A stretch of DNA of 64,000 nucleotides, taken from positions 620,001-684,000 of the forward strand of contig NZ_CP115768.1 of assembly GCF_027912835.1 (NCBI RefSeq). The letters are read 5' to 3'. Position numbers and translations under genes: made by a program. Below, one piece after another: positions 25,779 through 35,813 of the stretch; the stretch's first letter is position 1; each line of letters starts with the position of its first letter. The notes below the pieces were generated by a model. It had not been told where the DNA came from. It did not search any database and worked only from the letters and a program-made list of their open reading frames with translations. The DNA is from Paracoccus sediminicola. Lineage in GTDB: Bacteria > Pseudomonadota > Alphaproteobacteria > Rhodobacterales > Rhodobacteraceae.

Positions 25779-28700
25779 ATGCGCGACATCCAGAAGATCC
25801 TTGTGGCCAATCGTGGCGAAATCGCCATCCGCGTCATGCGCGCGGCGAATGAGCTGGGCAAGAAAACCGTCGCGGTCTATGCCGAGGAAGACAAGCTGGG
25901 CCTGCACCGTTTCAAGGCGGATGAGGCATATCGCATCGGCGAGGGGCTGGGTCCGGTCGCGGCCTATCTGTCGATTGACGAGATCATCCGGGTCGCGAAG
26001 GAAAGCGGCGCGGATGCGATCCATCCGGGCTATGGCCTTCTGTCCGAAAACCCCGAGCTGGTCGATGCCTGCGAGACTGCCGGGATCATCTTCATCGGAC
26101 CCAGGGCAGAGACGATGCGCGCGCTTGGCGACAAGGCCAGCGCGCGGCGCGTGGCGATCGAGGCCGGAGTGCCGGTGATCCCCGCGACCGAGGTTCTGGG
26201 CGAGGATTTCGACGCCATCAAGAAGGAAGCCGCCGAGATCGGCTATCCGCTGATGCTGAAAGCCTCATGGGGCGGCGGCGGGCGTGGGATGCGCCCGATC
26301 AACGCACCTGACGAGCTGGTCGAGAAGGTCCGCGAAGGCCGCCGCGAGGCCGAGGCTGCCTTTGGCAATGGCGAGGGTTATCTGGAAAAGATGATCACCC
26401 GCGCGCGCCATGTCGAGGTGCAGCTCTTGGGCGATACGCATGGCGGGCTGTATCACCTGTTTGAACGCGACTGCACCGTGCAGCGCCGCAATCAGAAGGT
26501 GGTGGAACGCGCGCCCGCACCCTATCTGACGCAAGCGCAGCGCCAGGAGGTCTGCGCGCTTGCGCTGAAGATCGGGCAGGCGGTCGGCTATCAGGCGGCG
26601 GGCACGGTCGAGTTCCTGATGGATATGGAAACCGACGCTTTCTATTTCATCGAGGTCAATCCGCGCGTTCAGGTCGAACACACCGTCACCGAAGAGGTGA
26701 CCGGGATCGACATCGTGCAGGCCCAGATCAAGATCGCCGAGGGCGCGACACTGGCCGAGGCGACGGGCGTGGCGTCTCAGGATCAGGTGACGCTGTCCGG
26801 CCATGCGCTGCAATGCCGGGTGACGACCGAGGATCCGCAGAATAATTTCATCCCCGATTACGGGCGCATCACCGCCTATCGCTCGGCGACCGGGATGGGC
26901 ATCCGTCTGGATGGCGGCACGGCCTATTCGGGCGGGGTGATCACGCGGTTCTACGATTCGCTGCTGGTCAAGGTCACCGCATGGGCGCAGACACCCGATC
27001 AGGCGATCCGGCGGATGGACCGGGCCTTGCGCGAATTCCGGGTGCGCGGGGTCAGCACGAATATCGATTTCGTCATCAACCTGCTGAAACACCCGACATT
27101 CCTGTCGGATGAATACACGACGAAATTCATCGACACGACGCCCGAGCTGTTCGAGTTCCGGCAGCGGCAGGACCGGGCGACGAAGATCCTGACCTATCTG
27201 GCGGATATCTCGGTCAACGGTCATCCCGAGACCGCGGGCCGCGCCGCGCCGCCGGCCGAGGCACGGCCCGTGACCGCGCCGAAACCCCGCGTTTCTCCTC
27301 CGCCCGCCGGGACGCGGCAATTGCTGGAAGAGAAAGGCGCGCAGGCCGTGGCCGACTGGGTGGCCTCGCAAAGCCGCCTGCTGCTGACCGACACGGCGAT
27401 GCGCGACGGGCATCAGTCGCTGCTGGCCACGCGGATGCGGTCCATCGACATGATCCGGGTGGCGCCGGCCTATGCCGCCAATCTGCCGCAGCTGTTCAGT
27501 GTCGAATGCTGGGGCGGGGCGACCTTCGACGTCGCCTATCGATTCTTGCAGGAATGCCCGTGGCAGCGGCTTCGCGATATTCGCGCGCGGATGCCGAACC
27601 TGCTGACCCAGATGCTGCTGCGCGCGTCGAACGGGGTGGGCTATACGAATTATCCCGATAACGTCGTGGAAAGCTTCGTGAAACAGGCGGCGGAATCGGG
27701 CGTCGATGTGTTCCGCGTCTTCGACAGTCTGAACTGGGTCGAGAATATGCGCGTTGCCATGGATTCGGTGATCGAGACCGGCAAGATCTGCGAGGCCGCG
27801 ATTTGCTATACCGGCAATGTTCTCGACCCGCATCGCGCGAAATACGACCTGCAATATTATGTTTCAATGGGAAAAGAGCTGCGCGACGCGGGCGCCCATA
27901 TCCTCGGGCTGAAGGATATGGCGGGGCTGTTGAAGCCCGCCGCGGCGCGCAAGCTGGTCACCGCGCTGAAGGAAGAGGTCGGGCTGCCGATCCATTTCCA
28001 TACCCATGATACCAGCGGCATGGGCGGTGCGTCCTATCTGGCCGCCGCCGAGGCCGGGGTGGATATCGTCGACGGCGCGATGGATGCGCTGTCGGGCAAT
28101 ACCAGCCAGCCGACGCTCGGGTCCATTGTCGAGACATTCGAGCGGACCGGGCGTGACACCGGGCTGGATATCGACGCGGTGCGCGAGATTTCCAATTACT
28201 GGGAACGTGTCCGCGAGGATTACGCCGCCTTTGAATCCGGGCTCCAGGCACCGGCCTCCGAGGTCTATCTGCACGAGATGCCCGGCGGGCAGTTCACCAA
28301 TCTGAAAGCTCAGGCCCGCAGCCTCGGGCTGGAGGATCGCTGGCACGAGGTCGCCCAGACCTATGCCGAGGTGAACAAGATGTTCGGCGATATCGTGAAG
28401 GTCACGCCCTCCTCGAAAGTGGTGGGCGACATGGCGCTGATGATGGTGAGCCAGGGTTTGAGCCGCGAACAGGTCGAGGACCCGAATGTGGACGTGGCCT
28501 TCCCCGATTCCGTGATCGACATGATGCGCGGCAATCTCGGCCAGCCTCCGGGCGGCTGGCCCGAGGCGTTGCAGAAGAAGGTGCTGAAGGGCGAAAAGCC
28601 GTTGACCACGCGCCCCGGCGCGGCGATGAAGCCGGTCGATCTGGAAGCGACGCGCGCCGATCTGTCGGAACAGCTCGACGGGATGAGCATCGATGACGAG

Positions 28701-29222
28701 GATCTGAACGGGTATCTGATGTATCCGAAAGTGTTTCTCGACTATATGGGCCGGCACCGCATCTATGGCCCGGTCCGCACCCTGCCGACGAAGAATTTCT
28801 TCTACGGGATGGAACCGGGCGACCAGATCAGCGTCGAGATCGACCCCGGCAAGACGCTGGAGATCCGCCTTCAGGCGATTGGCGAGACCGATGACAAGGG
28901 CGAGGTGAAGGTGTTCTTTGAACTCAATGGCCAGCCGCGCAATATCCGCGTGCCGAACCGCGCCGAGGGTGCGGCGGCTGCCGCAGCTCCGAAGGCCGAT
29001 CCGGGGAACGAGTCGCATATCGGTGCGCCGATGCCGGGCGTGGTCGCCTCGGTCGCGGCCACGGTGGGGCAGGCGGTGAAGGCGGGGGACATGCTGCTGA
29101 CCATCGAGGCGATGAAGATGGAAACCGCCATCCACGCCGATCGCGACGGCACGGTGAAGGCGGTGCATGTCAGCCCCGGGCAGCAGATCGATGCGAAGGA
29201 CCTGCTGGTCGAGATGGCGTAG
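25779..29222 (+). CDS. pyc: Pyruvate carboxylase
   Basis: 1147-residue single-chain enzyme making oxaloacetate from pyruvate, bicarbonate and ATP. Domains in order: biotin carboxylase (about 1-450: ILVANRGEIAIRVMRAANEL, ATP-grasp loop GGGGRGM, EVNPRVQVEHTVTEE); carboxyltransferase (about 530-810: LLTDTAMRDGHQSLLATRM, FHTHDTSG); tetramerisation region; and biotinyl domain with biotin lysine K1113 in EAMKMET. Length and order match family members. ATG at 25779 has GGGGGGAG upstream. It is monocistronic with a terminator at 29290-29318. It provides anaplerosis next to the pdh genes elsewhere in the window. Confidence 0.97.
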   Translation: MRDIQKILVANRGEIAIRVMRAANELGKKTVAVYAEEDKLGLHRFKADEAYRIGEGLGPVAAYLSIDEIIRVAKESGADAIHPGYGLLSENPELVDACETAGIIFIGPRAETMRALGDKASARRVAIEAGVPVIPATEVLGEDFDAIKKEAAEIGYPLMLKASWGGGGRGMRPINAPDELVEKVREGRREAEAAFGNGEGYLEKMITRARHVEVQLLGDTHGGLYHLFERDCTVQRRNQKVVERAPAPYLTQAQRQEVCALALKIGQAVGYQAAGTVEFLMDMETDAFYFIEVNPRVQVEHTVTEEVTGIDIVQAQIKIAEGATLAEATGVASQDQVTLSGHALQCRVTTEDPQNNFIPDYGRITAYRSATGMGIRLDGGTAYSGGVITRFYDSLLVKVTAWAQTPDQAIRRMDRALREFRVRGVSTNIDFVINLLKHPTFLSDEYTTKFIDTTPELFEFRQRQDRATKILTYLADISVNGHPETAGRAAPPAEARPVTAPKPRVSPPPAGTRQLLEEKGAQAVADWVASQSRLLLTDTAMRDGHQSLLATRMRSIDMIRVAPAYAANLPQLFSVECWGGATFDVAYRFLQECPWQRLRDIRARMPNLLTQMLLRASNGVGYTNYPDNVVESFVKQAAESGVDVFRVFDSLNWVENMRVAMDSVIETGKICEAAICYTGNVLDPHRAKYDLQYYVSMGKELRDAGAHILGLKDMAGLLKPAAARKLVTALKEEVGLPIHFHTHDTSGMGGASYLAAAEAGVDIVDGAMDALSGNTSQPTLGSIVETFERTGRDTGLDIDAVREISNYWERVREDYAAFESGLQAPASEVYLHEMPGGQFTNLKAQARSLGLEDRWHEVAQTYAEVNKMFGDIVKVTPSSKVVGDMALMMVSQGLSREQVEDPNVDVAFPDSVIDMMRGNLGQPPGGWPEALQKKVLKGEKPLTTRPGAAMKPVDLEATRADLSEQLDGMSIDDEDLNGYLMYPKVFLDYMGRHRIYGPVRTLPTKNFFYGMEPGDQISVEIDPGKTLEIRLQAIGETDDKGEVKVFFELNGQPRNIRVPNRAEGAAAAAAPKADPGNESHIGAPMPGVVASVAATVGQAVKAGDMLLTIEAMKMETAIHADRDGTVKAVHVSPGQQIDAKDLLVEMA

Positions 29223-29289
29223 AAGGGGCGCTGCCCCTCTGGCCCGTGACCGGGCCATTCACCCCGGGATATTTGGCTCAGGATGAAGA

Positions 29290-29318
29290 GGCGTCGCCGC
29301 GTGCGGCGCCTTGTTTAT
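29290..29318 (+). terminator. Rho-independent terminator after pyc
   Basis: Stem GGCGTCGC / GCGGCGCC (8 bp with one G-T pair), loop CGCGT, then TTGTTTAT. It lies between convergent pyc and the di-heme cytochrome gene and overlaps the latter's stop codon. Confidence 0.65.
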
Positions 29319-30931
29319 AGTGATTCCAGCCAGGCGATGAGGGCGTCGCGGTCGTCGCGGGGCATGGCCACCACCTTGTCGCGCGCTGCCTGCGCCTCGC
29401 CGCCATGCCAGAGGATCGCTTCGAGAAGCGTGCGTGCCCGGCCGTCATGGAGATAGGATTCGGTGCCGGTCACCTGCCCGTTCAGCGAGATCCCCCAAAG
29501 CGGCGCGGTGCGCCATTCGCGGCCGGTGGCGCGGGATTCGGGGCGATGATCCGCCAGATCTTCGCCCATATCGTGCAGCAACATGTCGCTATATGGCCAG
29601 ATGAGCTGGAAGCTCTGCTCGGGGCGATCATTCAGCCGGTGGGTCACGAATTTCGGGCGGTGGCAGGAGGTGCAGCCGATTTCATAGGCGATCTGCTTGC
29701 CGCGCAACACCTGAGGGTCGTCGAGATCGCGGCGCTCGGGGACGGCGAGGTTGCGGGAATAGAAGGTGACCAGATCCATCGTCTGGGCATCGACCTCCAG
29801 CCCGTCGCGAATGCCCGGCTCCTGCCCGGCGGGGGCGGTGAGGCAGTCGCGCTGCGCCTCGGTGCATTCGCCGGAAGGGGCGGGGAAAAGCGGGGTGGAC
29901 AGCCCCATATCGCCCGAGAAGGCCGAGGCCGATTGTTCATGGATCGTCGCATTGCCCGCCTTGTGGCCGAAGCGGCCCAGCATGGGCTGGCCGAATTCGC
30001 TCGACCAGACGATCTGCGCGCGGCCCGAAATGCCGTCTCCGTCGCGGTCCTGAGGGTCGGCGGCGGCGACGATGTCGGCGGCGGGGATCGCCTCGAGCAG
30101 ACCCAGCCCGATCATCTGCGGCGCGACACGGGGCGAGATCATCAGCCCCTCATGCGGGTTGCCATAGGCGGGGTTGTCGAGGCTGTAGCTTGGTGCGCGC
30201 AGGGTGACGGTTTCCCCATCCGAGAGCGTCACGGTCTTGTTGCGCCACTGCACGCCCATCCTTGCCTCGGCGAGGTAGCCCTCGAGCGACAGGTCCTGCA
30301 ACTGCCCGCCATAGACCGGGTCGGGCAGGGTCGGGATGTAATCCGGGATCGCCGGCTGATCCGGCCCGCCCATCACCGAGAGCCGCAGGAAGGCCGAGAC
30401 GCGGCTGTCATCCGGCCCGTCCGGCATATGGCCGCGACCGTCCTTGATATGGCAGTTCTGGCAGGACCGCGCGTTGTAGAGCGGCCCGAGCCCGTCGCTG
30501 CCCTTGGTCGAGGAGGGCGCGCCGATCCACAGCTTGCGGAAGATGCCATTGCCGACCTTGAAATCCAGTTCGGATTCGAAGGGCATATTGGCGGAGAATT
30601 GCGAGAAGGCGTCTGCGTTGTCGGTATAGCGCGTCGTCGCCGCCCCGCCGGGGTTCTGCTCGAACGGCTCGGGCGCGGAGAAATCCGTGGCCGGCCGGGT
30701 CGCGGCGCCGATGCGTGCGGATTCGGCTGGTGTGCGCGGGATGATGTTCAGATGCGGCTCTGCCTGCCAGTCAGCGGCGGGTTGCGGATCATCGGGCACC
30801 GCGCGGACGGAATCGGGACCGTCCTGTGCGACCGCAGGCGCGGCCAGCCACGCCAGCACGCAGGCAGTCATCAGCCGCCTTGCGGCGCCGGGCTGGAGAA
30901 ACGGACCGGCAGGGGCAGGGCGGCGGATCAT
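29315..30931 (-). CDS. Di-heme oxidoreductase-type periplasmic cytochrome
   Basis: 538 residues with an N-terminal signal peptide (LMTACVLAWLAAPAVAQ, cleavage after AQ). Two c-type heme motifs: SCQNCH in the first half and GCTSCH in the second. Segments such as GPLYNARSCQNCHIKDGRGH, DGDGISGRAQIV and LGRFGHKAGNATI match the di-heme 'thiol oxidoreductase' family (COG3488-like; recalled), often encoded beside imelysin-type iron proteins. It is last in a minus-strand cluster of imelysin, bfd and bfr, so a role in periplasmic iron redox or uptake is likely but inferred. Met at residue 21 is an alternative start. Confidence 0.85.
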   Translation of the reverse strand: MIRRPAPAGPFLQPGAARRLMTACVLAWLAAPAVAQDGPDSVRAVPDDPQPAADWQAEPHLNIIPRTPAESARIGAATRPATDFSAPEPFEQNPGGAATTRYTDNADAFSQFSANMPFESELDFKVGNGIFRKLWIGAPSSTKGSDGLGPLYNARSCQNCHIKDGRGHMPDGPDDSRVSAFLRLSVMGGPDQPAIPDYIPTLPDPVYGGQLQDLSLEGYLAEARMGVQWRNKTVTLSDGETVTLRAPSYSLDNPAYGNPHEGLMISPRVAPQMIGLGLLEAIPAADIVAAADPQDRDGDGISGRAQIVWSSEFGQPMLGRFGHKAGNATIHEQSASAFSGDMGLSTPLFPAPSGECTEAQRDCLTAPAGQEPGIRDGLEVDAQTMDLVTFYSRNLAVPERRDLDDPQVLRGKQIAYEIGCTSCHRPKFVTHRLNDRPEQSFQLIWPYSDMLLHDMGEDLADHRPESRATGREWRTAPLWGISLNGQVTGTESYLHDGRARTLLEAILWHGGEAQAARDKVVAMPRDDRDALIAWLESL

Positions 30932-30993
30932 CTGGTCGTCTGTATCGGAAGATCATTCGGGCGGCGGGCGGCAGATGCGCCCGCCGGATTGTC

Positions 30994-31479
30994 TTACTCG
31001 GCCTCGTCCGAGGGTTTCGCATTCAGCAGGCCGAAATTCTGCGCGCCGATCTGCTCATGCAGTTCGAGCTGGGTTTCGAGGAAGTCGATATGGCCCTCCT
31101 CGTCCGAGATCAGCTCTTCGAAAAGGTTCTTGCTGACATAGTCGCCGACCTTCTCGCAGTGATCGCGCGCCTCGATATAGAGATTGCGCGCGTCATGCTC
31201 GCCAGCCAGATCGCATTCCATCGTTTCCTTGATGGACTGGCCGATGCGCAGCGGGTCGAGCTTCTGCAGATTCGGGTGCCCTTCCAGGAAGATGATCCGC
31301 TGGATCAGCTTGTCGGCATGGTGCATCTCTTCGATCGATTCCGCGCGGGACTTGTCGGCGATCTTGCCATAGCCCCAATCTTCCTGAAGCCGGTAATGCA
31401 GCCAGTACTGGCTGACCGCCGTCAGTTCCGAGCGCAGAGCTGCGTTAAGGTATTCAATGACCTTGGCGTCGCCCTTCAT
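30994..31479 (-). CDS. bfr: Bacterioferritin
   Basis: 161-residue heme-containing ferritin that stores iron as a 24-mer. Starts [20 protein letters not shown], with ferroxidase ligands E18, E51 (SIEEMHHAD) and H54, heme-ligating M52, and [13 protein letters not shown] in helix D. The C-terminus carries a short extension ending SDEAE. It sits 16 bases after bfd, whose product reduces and releases the stored iron. Confidence 0.95.
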   Translation of the reverse strand: MKGDAKVIEYLNAALRSELTAVSQYWLHYRLQEDWGYGKIADKSRAESIEEMHHADKLIQRIIFLEGHPNLQKLDPLRIGQSIKETMECDLAGEHDARNLYIEARDHCEKVGDYVSKNLFEELISDEEGHIDFLETQLELHEQIGAQNFGLLNAKPSDEAE

Positions 31480-31495
31480 TCCAGTTCCTTTCTTG

Positions 31496-31747
31496 TCAGC
31501 CCGCGATCTTGCGCCGCAGGCCTGTCAGCACTGCCGGCACGGGGTGACCCTGACCGACAGCGAACCCGTCCGCCGCGCGCATCTCGGCGACGAACAACTT
31601 CATGCAGCCGCCGCAATCGGCGCGCTTGCCGAGCGCGTGATAGATCTTGCCCGGCGTCACAATCGTATCAGGGTCCGCGGCGCGCATCCAGCCGACAGCG
31701 GCGCGAATATCGCGGTCGGAGATCTGCATGCAGTGACAGACAATCAT
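31496..31747 (-). CDS. bfd: Bacterioferritin-associated ferredoxin
   Basis: 83-residue BFD-type [2Fe-2S] protein with cysteines C4, C6, C45 and C48 ([10 protein letters not shown] and ADCGGCMKL), the CxC-x38-CxxC pattern of Bfd. It delivers electrons to bacterioferritin for iron release. It lies between the imelysin gene (25 bases upstream) and bfr (16 bases downstream) on one transcript. The C-terminal extension after residue 55 is longer than in E. coli Bfd (64 residues). Confidence 0.92.
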   Translation of the reverse strand: MIVCHCMQISDRDIRAAVGWMRAADPDTIVTPGKIYHALGKRADCGGCMKLFVAEMRAADGFAVGQGHPVPAVLTGLRRKIAG

Positions 31748-31772
31748 GACAAAAACCTTTGGGTTTATGCGG

Positions 31773-33029
31773 TTACTGGAAGACGGCGTTGGGGTCGTCG
31801 AGGCTGTCCGAGCCTTCGAAGGCGATCTCGTTCAGCCCGAGCGCCGCGACCGCGCGCTCGATATCCCGGGTCTGGGCGACAAGCGCATCGACGGCGGCCA
31901 TGATGATCGCCTCACCCTCGGCATTGCCCGCGGCGAGCATCTGGTCATAGGCCGTTCCGGCCTCGGCGGTGTCGCGCAGCTCGGTCAGTGCCGCCATCGA
32001 GGCGTCCAGCCCCGATTTCAGCGCCGCGTCCACATCGGCATCGGCTTCGGCGACCAGTTCGGACAGGGACGGGCCGCTGACCTCGCTGCCATCGGGACGG
32101 ACATAGCGGCCCAGATAGACATTCTGGATGCCGAGCCCGTCATAGTAATGGCTCAGATGGGTCTGGTCCGAGAAGCAGTCATGTTCTTCCTCGGGGTCGT
32201 TCAGCATCAGCCCCAGCTTCATGCGCTCGCCAGCTTGTTCGCCGTAAGAGAGGCTGCCCATGCCGGTCAGCATCGCGTTCAGTCCGGCCTGAGGGTCTTC
32301 GGTCACGGCCAGGCGGGCCTCGCCGCCCTCGGACCAGTTGGCAACCATCTCTTCAAGGTCCGAGACCAGCAGGTCGGCGGCCGCGGTCAGATAGGCGCCG
32401 CGACGGTCGCAATTGCCGCCGGTGCAGTCCTCGCCGGTTGCGTAATCCGTCCAGGGGCGCTCACCCGCGCCCGGCCCGGTGCCGTTCAGATCCTGCCCCC
32501 AGAGCAGGAATTCGATGGCGTGATAGCCCGAGGCGACATTCGCCTCGATCCCGCCGGCCTCGTGAAGCTGGCCCGAGATGAGCTCTGGCGTGATTTCGGT
32601 TGCGTCGATGGTGTCGCCCGACAGATCCAGCGAAGGATTGGCGATCACGTTGAGTTGCGCCAGCTCGTTATCCTCGGCCGACGGGGTGTCCTCGGCCACG
32701 TAATCGATCAGACCCTCATCCAGAGGCCAGGCATTCACGCGGCCTTCCCAATCATCCACGATCGGGTTGCCGAAGCGATAGGCCTCGGTCTGCTGATAGG
32801 GGACGCGGGCGGCGGTATAAGCCTCGCGCGCGGCGTTGAGGGTCTCTTCGGAAGGGCTCTCGACCAGCGTCCCGATGGCCTCGCGCAGTGCCTGCGCCGT
32901 TGACAGGCTGTCCCCATAGGCGGCTTCGGCGATGTCGGCATAGGTCTCGACGACGTCTTCCGGCGTGGCGGCGACAGAGGCGGCGGCGATCATCACCAGC
33001 GGCAGGGCGGTCAGGGTCGAGCGGAACAT
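31773..33029 (-). CDS. Imelysin-family periplasmic iron-binding lipoprotein-like protein
   Basis: 418 residues: signal peptide [21 protein letters not shown], then the imelysin (peptidase M75-like) fold with the GxHxxE motif in [14 protein letters not shown], the [21 protein letters not shown] region, and [20 protein letters not shown]. Known members (EfeO/ICMP type) bind iron in the periplasm. The start has no lipobox Cys, so it is likely soluble. ATG at 33029 has CAGGAGA upstream. It heads the minus-strand iron cluster and carries an AT-rich inverted repeat upstream at 33121-33137. Confidence 0.9.
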   Translation of the reverse strand: MFRSTLTALPLVMIAAASVAATPEDVVETYADIAEAAYGDSLSTAQALREAIGTLVESPSEETLNAAREAYTAARVPYQQTEAYRFGNPIVDDWEGRVNAWPLDEGLIDYVAEDTPSAEDNELAQLNVIANPSLDLSGDTIDATEITPELISGQLHEAGGIEANVASGYHAIEFLLWGQDLNGTGPGAGERPWTDYATGEDCTGGNCDRRGAYLTAAADLLVSDLEEMVANWSEGGEARLAVTEDPQAGLNAMLTGMGSLSYGEQAGERMKLGLMLNDPEEEHDCFSDQTHLSHYYDGLGIQNVYLGRYVRPDGSEVSGPSLSELVAEADADVDAALKSGLDASMAALTELRDTAEAGTAYDQMLAAGNAEGEAIIMAAVDALVAQTRDIERAVAALGLNEIAFEGSDSLDDPNAVFQ

Positions 33030-33120
33030 GTGGTCTCCTGAGACAGACGGGCGATGGAGGGCGCGGGCGCGCCAGCCCAATTCCCAGTCTTTTCATCAGT
33101 TACTCCTCCGGCTGTCAAAC

Positions 33121-33137
33121 TATTTTTGTCGGAAATA
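33121..33137 (-). promoter_or_regulatory. Candidate iron-responsive operator of imelysin cluster
   Basis: Perfect inverted repeat TATTT-N7-AAATA in an AT-rich island inside GC-rich DNA, about 92 bases before the imelysin ATG. Alphaproteobacterial iron regulators (Irr, RirA, Fur/Mur) bind AT-rich inverted repeats; which one, if any, acts here is inference. Confidence 0.4.
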
Positions 33138-33227
33138 ACGGGTGCGTGAGGGTCGGGCGGCTGCGACGATCATCGCAGGCAGGTCATCGAAAGGCGTTGC
33201 GCTGTCCGGCGTTCGGGCAAGCTCGCT

Positions 33228-33241
33228 GTGTCACGCGACAC
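33228..33241 (+). promoter_or_regulatory. Inverted repeat upstream of formaldehyde dehydrogenase gene
   Basis: GTGTC-ACGC-GACAC, perfect 5-bp arms, 64 bases before the ATG at 33305 and just upstream of a TTGACC that could be a -35. It could bind a regulator of formaldehyde genes; unproven. Confidence 0.35.
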
Positions 33242-33304
33242 GCTTCGCTTGACCCGCCCCGCCGGCCTGTCCAAACATGCCCGCAACAGATAGGAGGTCC
33301 TGCC

Positions 33305-34432
33305 ATGAAAACCCGTGCCGCCGTGGCCCTTGAGGCCGGCAAGAAGCTGGAAGTGATGGAGGTCAATCTCGACGGTCCCAAGGCCGGCGAGGTGATGGTC
33401 GAGGTCAAGGCCACAGGCATCTGCCACACCGATGAATTCACCCTCTCCGGCGGCGATCCCGAGGGGCTGTTCCCCTCGATTCTGGGTCATGAGGGCGCCG
33501 GCGTCGTGGTCGAGATCGGCGAGGGCGTCACCAGCGTGAAGCCGGGCGATCATGTGATCCCGCTCTACACGCCGGAATGCCGGCAATGCGCGTCCTGCCT
33601 GTCGGGCAAGACCAATCTCTGCACAGCGATCCGCGCCACGCAGGGGCAGGGATTCATGCCCGATGGCACCAGCCGGTTTTCCATGCCCGATGGCACGCCG
33701 ATCCATCACTATATGGGCTGCTCGACATTCTCGAATTTCACCGTGCTGCCGGAAATTGCCGTGGCGAAGGTCCGCGAGGACGCGCCGTTCGACAAGATCT
33801 GCTATATCGGCTGCGGCGTGACCACCGGCATCGGCGCTGTCATCAACACCGCCAAGGTGGAAATCGGCGCCAAGGCCGTGGTGTTCGGGCTGGGCGGGAT
33901 CGGGCTGAACGTGATCCAGGGGCTGCGGCTCGCCGGGGCCGACATGATTATCGGGGTGGATCTGAACAACGAAAAGAAGATGATGGCGGAACGCTTCGGC
34001 ATGACCCATTTCATCAACCCGTCCGAGGTCGAGAATACGGTTCAGGAAATCGTCGAGATGACCAAGACCCCCTTCGACCAGATCGGCGGGGCGGATTACA
34101 GCTTCGACGCCACTGGTAACGTCAAGGTGATGCGCGACGCGCTGGAATGCACCCATCGCGGCTGGGGCCAGTCGATCATCATCGGCGTGGCGCCCGCCGG
34201 GGCCGAGATCAGCACGCGGCCCTTCCAGCTGGTCACCGGCCGGGTCTGGAAAGGCACGGCCTTCGGTGGCGCGCGCGGCCGGACCGATGTGCCCAGGATC
34301 GTCGATTGGTATATGGACGGCAAGATCGAGATCGACCCGATGATTACCCACACCATGGGGCTGGACGACATCAACAAGGGCTTCGATCTGATGCATTCCG
34401 GCGAATCCATCCGCTCGGTGGTGCTGTATTGA
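33305..34432 (+). CDS. frmA: S-(hydroxymethyl)glutathione dehydrogenase (class III ADH)
   Basis: 375-residue zinc alcohol dehydrogenase oxidising S-hydroxymethylglutathione with NAD, the first step of glutathione-linked formaldehyde removal. Catalytic zinc ligands C40 (TGICHTDEF), H62 (GHEGAG) and C170 (YIGCGVTTG); structural zinc C92, C95, C98, C106 in [16 protein letters not shown]; Rossmann [13 protein letters not shown] perfect AGGAGG precedes ATG 33305. In Paracoccus this gene is also called flhA. Its stop overlaps the start of the GNAT gene, and fghA follows, giving the full route to formate. Confidence 0.96.
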   Translation: MKTRAAVALEAGKKLEVMEVNLDGPKAGEVMVEVKATGICHTDEFTLSGGDPEGLFPSILGHEGAGVVVEIGEGVTSVKPGDHVIPLYTPECRQCASCLSGKTNLCTAIRATQGQGFMPDGTSRFSMPDGTPIHHYMGCSTFSNFTVLPEIAVAKVREDAPFDKICYIGCGVTTGIGAVINTAKVEIGAKAVVFGLGGIGLNVIQGLRLAGADMIIGVDLNNEKKMMAERFGMTHFINPSEVENTVQEIVEMTKTPFDQIGGADYSFDATGNVKVMRDALECTHRGWGQSIIIGVAPAGAEISTRPFQLVTGRVWKGTAFGGARGRTDVPRIVDWYMDGKIEIDPMITHTMGLDDINKGFDLMHSGESIRSVVLY

Positions 34433-34962
34433 GCGATGGCTCCGAGCCTGCGCCGCTCTCGATCCGAGAGGCCGGGGCGGGCGACCACGACGCGATCTGG
34501 GCGATCCTCGAACCGGTCTATCGCGCTGGCGAGACCTATTGCATCGACCGCGACATCAACCGAGACGATGCGCTTGACGACTGGTTCGCGGCGCCCTTCA
34601 CAGCCTTCGTGGCAGAACGCGCCGGGCGCGTTCTCGGGACCAGCCATGTCGGCGCGAACCGGGGCGGAGGCGGCAGCCATGTCGCCAATGCCAGCTTCGC
34701 CACCGACCCGGCGGCGCGCGGGCAGGGCGTGGCGCGGGACATGGTTCGCCATGCGAAGATATGGGCGCGGGAACGGGGATTCCGCGCGATGCAGTTCAAT
34801 TTCGTCGTGGCGACCAATGCGGGCGCGATCCGGGTCTGGGAACAGGCCGGGTTTCAGGCCGTGGGCCGCCTTCCCGGCGCGTTCAGCCACCCGCGTGCGG
34901 GCTATGTCGATGCGCTCGTTATGTATCACGATCTGAGTAAGGGAGACCTCGATGAGCCTTGA
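34429..34962 (+). CDS. GNAT family N-acetyltransferase
   Basis: 177 residues of the GNAT fold. Visible: [20 protein letters not shown] (beta1-alpha1), [16 protein letters not shown], the acetyl-CoA pyrophosphate-binding region [18 protein letters not shown] (R/Q-x-x-G-x-G/A type) and [27 protein letters not shown]. Only a TTG at 34429 fits as start: it overlaps the frmA stop (TTGA) and no ATG lies near. The end overlaps fghA by 11 bases. Substrate unknown; its place between the two formaldehyde genes suggests linked expression rather than a known enzymatic step. Confidence 0.82.
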   Translation: MSDGSEPAPLSIREAGAGDHDAIWAILEPVYRAGETYCIDRDINRDDALDDWFAAPFTAFVAERAGRVLGTSHVGANRGGGGSHVANASFATDPAARGQGVARDMVRHAKIWARERGFRAMQFNFVVATNAGAIRVWEQAGFQAVGRLPGAFSHPRAGYVDALVMYHDLSKGDLDEP

Positions 34963-35794
34963 AACACTCAGCGAAAACCGCAGCTTCGGCGGGCGGCAGG
35001 GCGTGTATCGTCACGCCTCGACAGCGACCGGCACCGAAATGACCTTTGCCGTCTATCTGCCGCCGCAGGCCGAACAGGCCGAGGTGCCGGTGCTGTGGTA
35101 TCTGTCGGGGCTGACCTGCACCCATGAGAACGCGATGAACAAGGCCGCCGCGCAGGATCATGCCGCGCGCGAAGGGATCGCGCTGATCTTCCCCGACACC
35201 TCGCCGCGCGGCGAGGGGGTGGCCGATGACGAGGCTTTCGATCTGGGGCAGGGCGCGGGCTTCTATGTCAACGCCACGCAGGACCCTTGGGCGAAACATT
35301 TCCGCATGTGGGATTACATCGCGCAGGAATTGCCCGATCTGGTCTTTGACGAATTTCCGCTGGACCGCGCCGCGCAGGGCATCACCGGGCATTCCATGGG
35401 CGGTCACGGCGCGCTGACCCTGGCGCTGACCCTGCCCGAGACCTATCGCAGCGTCTCGGCCTTCGCGCCCATCGCGAACCCGAGCGACTCGGATTGGGGC
35501 CGCAAGCAGTTCACCGCCTATCTGGGCGAGGACCGCGCCGCATGGGCCGCCCATGACGCGAGTTTGCTGATGGCGGAAAAGGGTTATCCCGGTGAGATCC
35601 TGATCGATCAGGGCACCGAGGACCAGTTTCTCGACCTGCTGCGCCCCGAGGCGCTGGCCCAAGCCATCGCCGCGCGTCGGCAACCGGCGATGATCCGGAT
35701 GCAGCCCGGCTACGATCACAGCTATTTCTTCGTGCAGAGCTTCATGGGCGATCACGTCGCCTGGCATGCGGAGCGGCTCTGGGACGCGGTCTGA
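34952..35794 (+). CDS. fghA: S-formylglutathione hydrolase
   Basis: 280-residue esterase-D type alpha/beta hydrolase that releases formate and glutathione from S-formylglutathione. Catalytic triad S148 (GHSMGG), D224 (QGTEDQF) and H256 (YDHSYFF); family start region VPVLWYLSGLTCTHENAM. It is the third gene of frmA-GNAT-fghA. A Shine-Dalgarno AAGGGAGA precedes the ATG inside the GNAT coding end. Confidence 0.95.
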   Translation: MSLETLSENRSFGGRQGVYRHASTATGTEMTFAVYLPPQAEQAEVPVLWYLSGLTCTHENAMNKAAAQDHAAREGIALIFPDTSPRGEGVADDEAFDLGQGAGFYVNATQDPWAKHFRMWDYIAQELPDLVFDEFPLDRAAQGITGHSMGGHGALTLALTLPETYRSVSAFAPIANPSDSDWGRKQFTAYLGEDRAAWAAHDASLLMAEKGYPGEILIDQGTEDQFLDLLRPEALAQAIAARRQPAMIRMQPGYDHSYFFVQSFMGDHVAWHAERLWDAV

Positions 35795-35813
35795 GCCGGA
35801 GGATCTGCACCGA

